From Phoronis australis (lineage: Eukaryota > Phoronida > Phoronidae), in the NCBI GenBank assembly GCA_002633005.1, contig NMRA01000792.1, positions 53,613 through 110,837 on the forward strand: DNA of 57,225 bases, given 5' to 3'. The stretch's first letter is position 1. Every line of letters begins with the position of its first letter. The notes beneath the pieces are model-generated. The model saw only the letters and a program-made list of their open reading frames with translations, was not told the DNA's origin and searched no databases. Shown piece after piece: positions 53,795 to 57,225 of this stretch. The translations under genes and the position numbers were made by a program.

Positions 53795-56700
53795 CTTGAA
53801 ATGAAAGCGGCAAAAATTCCTGCATTACGAGTCTGCATTCATTCTCACTAACGTACATGTACCTAATTTGACAGTACATGTACGACGCAAAGGGACACAA
53901 TTACGAGAGCTTTTTTGTTATTTCGAGTAACCAGTTATTGAATTAATATCAGAATAATTTCACGTAACATTGATCTTTTGTGTCCTTATTCTGTTGGGTA
54001 TTTCGAGTTGTTCAGAGTGTACGCGGGACTTTTCAGTTTCTGTAAGTTCTAAAGGTTATGAATGATCTTATGGGCAAGTCTACGTTTTTAGTCTTGATCT
54101 GCAAACTACACAATGACACAAGAACCGGGGTTGAAGACAATACCTGTATAGGCCCAATATCTAATCTTGATCTCACCGGGCTCACTTTAAAAAGTCCTGA
54201 CAGGTACAGTCAATAGGTAAAAAGCAAAATACTGTAAACCAAGGATCAAGGAGAGCGCAGTTGTGATGTACGTTGCGAACAAGGCCCAATTACGACTAAG
54301 TAACCTAGTGACTGTTTGAAATTTTTTCACGTGAACGTGGAAAATTAAAATCATGACATACTGTATGACCGGGGTCTAATCTCTGTATTCTGCACCCAAC
54401 TCGAACTGTCGAACTTCTGTACTGTGCGAGCTTAATATATATGCCTATGATTCTCTGGTAGTGTACATGTACATTATGGTTTACCCACACACTGTTCTGG
54501 CCAAAGTTCGCACTTGATGATCTCCAGATTCTATGGTCTGCAGGCGGTGCACCACAAGGGGTTGGGTGGGTTATAGTTCCCCACTTTTTTCAGTGCTGCT
54601 CCGCCGATGCATTGGAGTCATAAGCATCCACGCAATCATAGCGTGTTGGAGCACAAAATAAGAAACAGCTTTCTTGAGTTTGCAAAGACATAGAACAAAA
54701 CATAACATAAAATAATTTCGAGTTTGTACGTGGGAGTATGGGATTCCGTAACGTGAAAAGTTACACAACGATGGGATGTCTATATGGCCATTTAGCTGTT
54801 TAAGCTACATTGTATGCAGTGTGCGCCTAAGAGTCAGTGATTCGGTTGTTCAGATGTTACTATCGATGTCCACAACGAGCGACCTCTGGCGTCCCACCAA
54901 GTTTTAGCATACTGAAAAAAATGACTCACAATTAATATGTTTGCATATATTAGGGATCCGTTCCATGAAGACTTTAAAGACAGAAATTTTGAATACGTTC
55001 CCATTTTACAATTACCAGATAATGAAGATTTCACTATGTACATGTAACTGTTAGCTTATCACAGAAATAATTTAAGAAAATAATCTGAACAACTAGCAAC
55101 TTACATGTATAAGGGTATAATTTCAAAGAAGTTCTATGCTTGCTGACGTCATAAAATTATCTTTTCGGAAATAGTTGTCATGATGTGGAGCGCATGACCG
55201 TCGAAATTTCTGATTGAAAGCTGCTGCAATTCACTCTATTTAGTTGCCTAAACACTAAAATCGAGCTAGACCTTGTACACTTATGTATGTATTCGGCAAC
55301 ATTATATCCCTCACCTTCTGTTTCCGTTATCAACAAAAGCATTGACACCAACTGCAGCTCAAGAAAACGCTTATTGGGGTTGGCAGTGCACGCAATGCCT
55401 GTGAGCTGGTAACAAATTGCAAACCAGTCACGATTAAAGGGGTATTATGAGACGACTAGATTTTATGAGAGTAAAATACTTTATTCGAGATTTCGTTTTT
55501 AGAAAGCTAAACAAAGCGCATTGTGGCTTTAAGTTCAGTCACCTTTCATGCAACAAACTCCTCTGAGCAACATGTTCGGTTATTGTTACTAGTAAAGACA
55601 CACAACAAAATCATGGTCCCCTATGGTAATATAAGGTTTTTGATTGCTTCGTGTTGAGGTGGCCCCCCGCTGAAGCATTTAACTAGGTTGTAATCATGAC
55701 AATCTTGAGCACTTTTTAAACATGCAAATTAAGACCGTCTTTATGCAAATGTCGCTCTGTTTTTGCCTATAACTTCCCTACCAAGCGCCATACCTGTAGG
55801 CATATTACTTCCATTGATGTTTTTAAGTTTATTTCCAAGATCAGTGAATTCAATAGAGCTAGTTTGCAGTTGAATAAAACGTGAATTTACATTATTTATG
55901 CAAATTAAGGTCGCCATCATTTAAGAATCTACTTGTGGATGTTGTTATGCATATGCATTAGTATCGTTCCAGTTCGCGTTATTCCTGGTGGCCACTTCAG
56001 TCCACCATACATTCTTTGTGTTCGTGATAGCCCTCCGTGCCCACCGTAGTTTCAGGGTGTTTTCGTTTTGTAGGCAATCACCGTGCTAGAGAGGCTGTCT
56101 AGTACCGCGATGTTTGGAATGTTTTCACGGGAGATAGCATAACCATCTTAGTATCTCAACTTGTTTCATCACTCTTCCTTTCTGTGGAAATTGTTTTAAA
56201 TAACTTTGCATAATTTTTTCCAACAATGGCGGCCACCATTATCCAAAATTCTGTTTCAATTCGTGACTGCCTTTTGGGTTGCATAATTTAGTTCATCTAA
56301 ATATTTGCACCCATGTTATGAATTTAATGAAATCCGTTTGTAGATAATTACATCATAAATTTGCGTAACATGATTTATGCAACTACGGGTTGACATAATT
56401 CATCTCGAATGCACCCCCTATCAGATACAGTTAATGCAGATACAAATTGTGCATCCAGCAAATCAAACAAGTGCAATTAATTAAAAGGTTTCTACGATTC
56501 ATACAATTCATTCTAATTTTTCCACTTGATAACATTCCGCTAATTACTTAGTATCAATTGTCATCATGGGGTGACAACACTGTTGGTGTACGCGTCTCTA
56601 ACTACGATCCCCCTAAACTCTAGGCCAGGGCCACAACACATCAAATCCTCACATTCACATCCCGTAACTTTCTGGTTAACAGATTTTTAAGTCACACCTT

Positions 56701-57225
56701 TATATTCTAGCTGTGAATTAGGGGCCACGGAAGAGTAGTTGGAAATGAACCTTAGTCCTCATGTACAGTGTATAGAGCATTTTTGATGCGTTTGTGGGGT
56801 TCAGGGGTGCAAATCAGTCAGCTGATACAAACAATGCGACTCCTGGATGCATGGAATAACATGATTTGTGAACTGTGTTTAATTCTACATGTATGCACTG
56901 AAAGAGGACATCTCTCAAATATTTAAGAGCTTGTTGAAATGATAACGATATCTTGATTTTTTGATAGCATTTATAGTAATCATTTTCAATTTTTGCCGGT
57001 AGTGGTGCAGGCTACATGTACATCTTTCATTGTGCCAATACATTTCGTTTATTTTATCGATTTTTCTGTGAAAGTCAAAACTTAGCACTACTAGATTTGA
57101 AACTACCTTATTCCAAAAACCATTTCATTCTGATCAGTGTCGGATTTAGAGGAGGGGGGGGGGCAAGCGGGACATGGCCCCTCCTAAAATTCTTCCACAT
57201 TCCATTTGGCACTTCGGGGGTGCGA
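53795..57225. other. Probable gene D intron or upstream flank, no exon seen
   Basis: Searched for ZZ or PB1 patterns on the - strand; none found. 55715-55910 contains three ATGCAAAT octamers. A mini-element copy is at 54543-54605. The last 80 bases contain a G-rich run and a sequence like CGGGACATGGCCCCTCC. Confidence 0.5.
54543..54605. mobile_element. GC-rich palindromic mini-element, copy 3
   Basis: 63 bp bounded by GGCGGTGCACCAC and AGTGCTGCTCCGCC (imperfect inverted repeat), with the TTATAGTTCCCCAC core resembling the TATAGCCCCCCAC of the 35845-35980 copy. Confidence 0.6.

Larger units (their letters stand above)
50745..54935. repeat. Segmental duplication copy 2 (3' half of gene D and flank)
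   Basis: Partner of 33760-38330, in the same orientation. Includes the gene D ZZ3 exon and candidate last exon. It lacks most of the ACAT microsatellite of copy 1. Confidence 0.85.

Overview
This window is nuclear DNA of an animal, most likely a marine invertebrate. Genes are split by GT-AG introns of 0.3 to 4 kb. The non-coding DNA is A+T-rich, full of ACATGTA-type microsatellites, small inverted-repeat elements and broken transposon genes, and one protein is a metazoan-type INPP5E. The phylum cannot be fixed from sequence alone. There are no bacterial genes, rRNAs or CRISPR arrays.

Layout. (1) 0.9-14.4 kb, + strand: a complete 12-exon inositol polyphosphate 5-phosphatase E gene. It joins in frame to 911 codons, keeps all catalytic motifs and ends in a CaaX box. 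Two tandem repeats touch its gene structure: a triplicated 3' splice site before exon 4, and a minisatellite whose first unit contains the CaaX codons and the stop. Intron 9 holds a broken THAP domain. (2) 14.4-20.8 kb: no host gene seen; remnants of at least two transposon protein families and a MITE. (3) 20.8-57.2 kb, - strand: a tandem cluster of sequestosome-1 (p62)-like genes, here called B (20.9-29.6 kb), C (36.1-49.0 kb) and D (3' end only, 53.1-53.8 kb). Genes B and C each encode an N-terminal PB1 domain split over two exons, followed by three ZZ zinc fingers, one per exon. The exon phases match throughout: PB1 exons and ZZ1-ZZ2-ZZ3 join in phase 1, and ZZ3 ends in phase 0.

The PB1-ZZ-ZZ-ZZ arrangement differs from p62 (PB1-ZZ-LIR-UBA) and NBR1 (PB1-ZZ-FW-UBA). 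No UBA or FW domain was seen. In C and D a candidate last exon of eight codons adds an acidic-F-N-I-L motif that fits the LC3-interacting consensus. If it is real, these would be small PB1/ZZ autophagy adaptors that bind Atg8 without a ubiquitin-binding domain. The second PB1 exon of gene C is present twice, both copies intact and phase-symmetric, inside a 2.4-kb tandem duplication whose junction lies at an ambiguous base (N). Genes C and D also share a duplicated 3' half of about 4.5 kb. The cluster is therefore young and actively rearranging, or partly a heterozygous assembly artefact.
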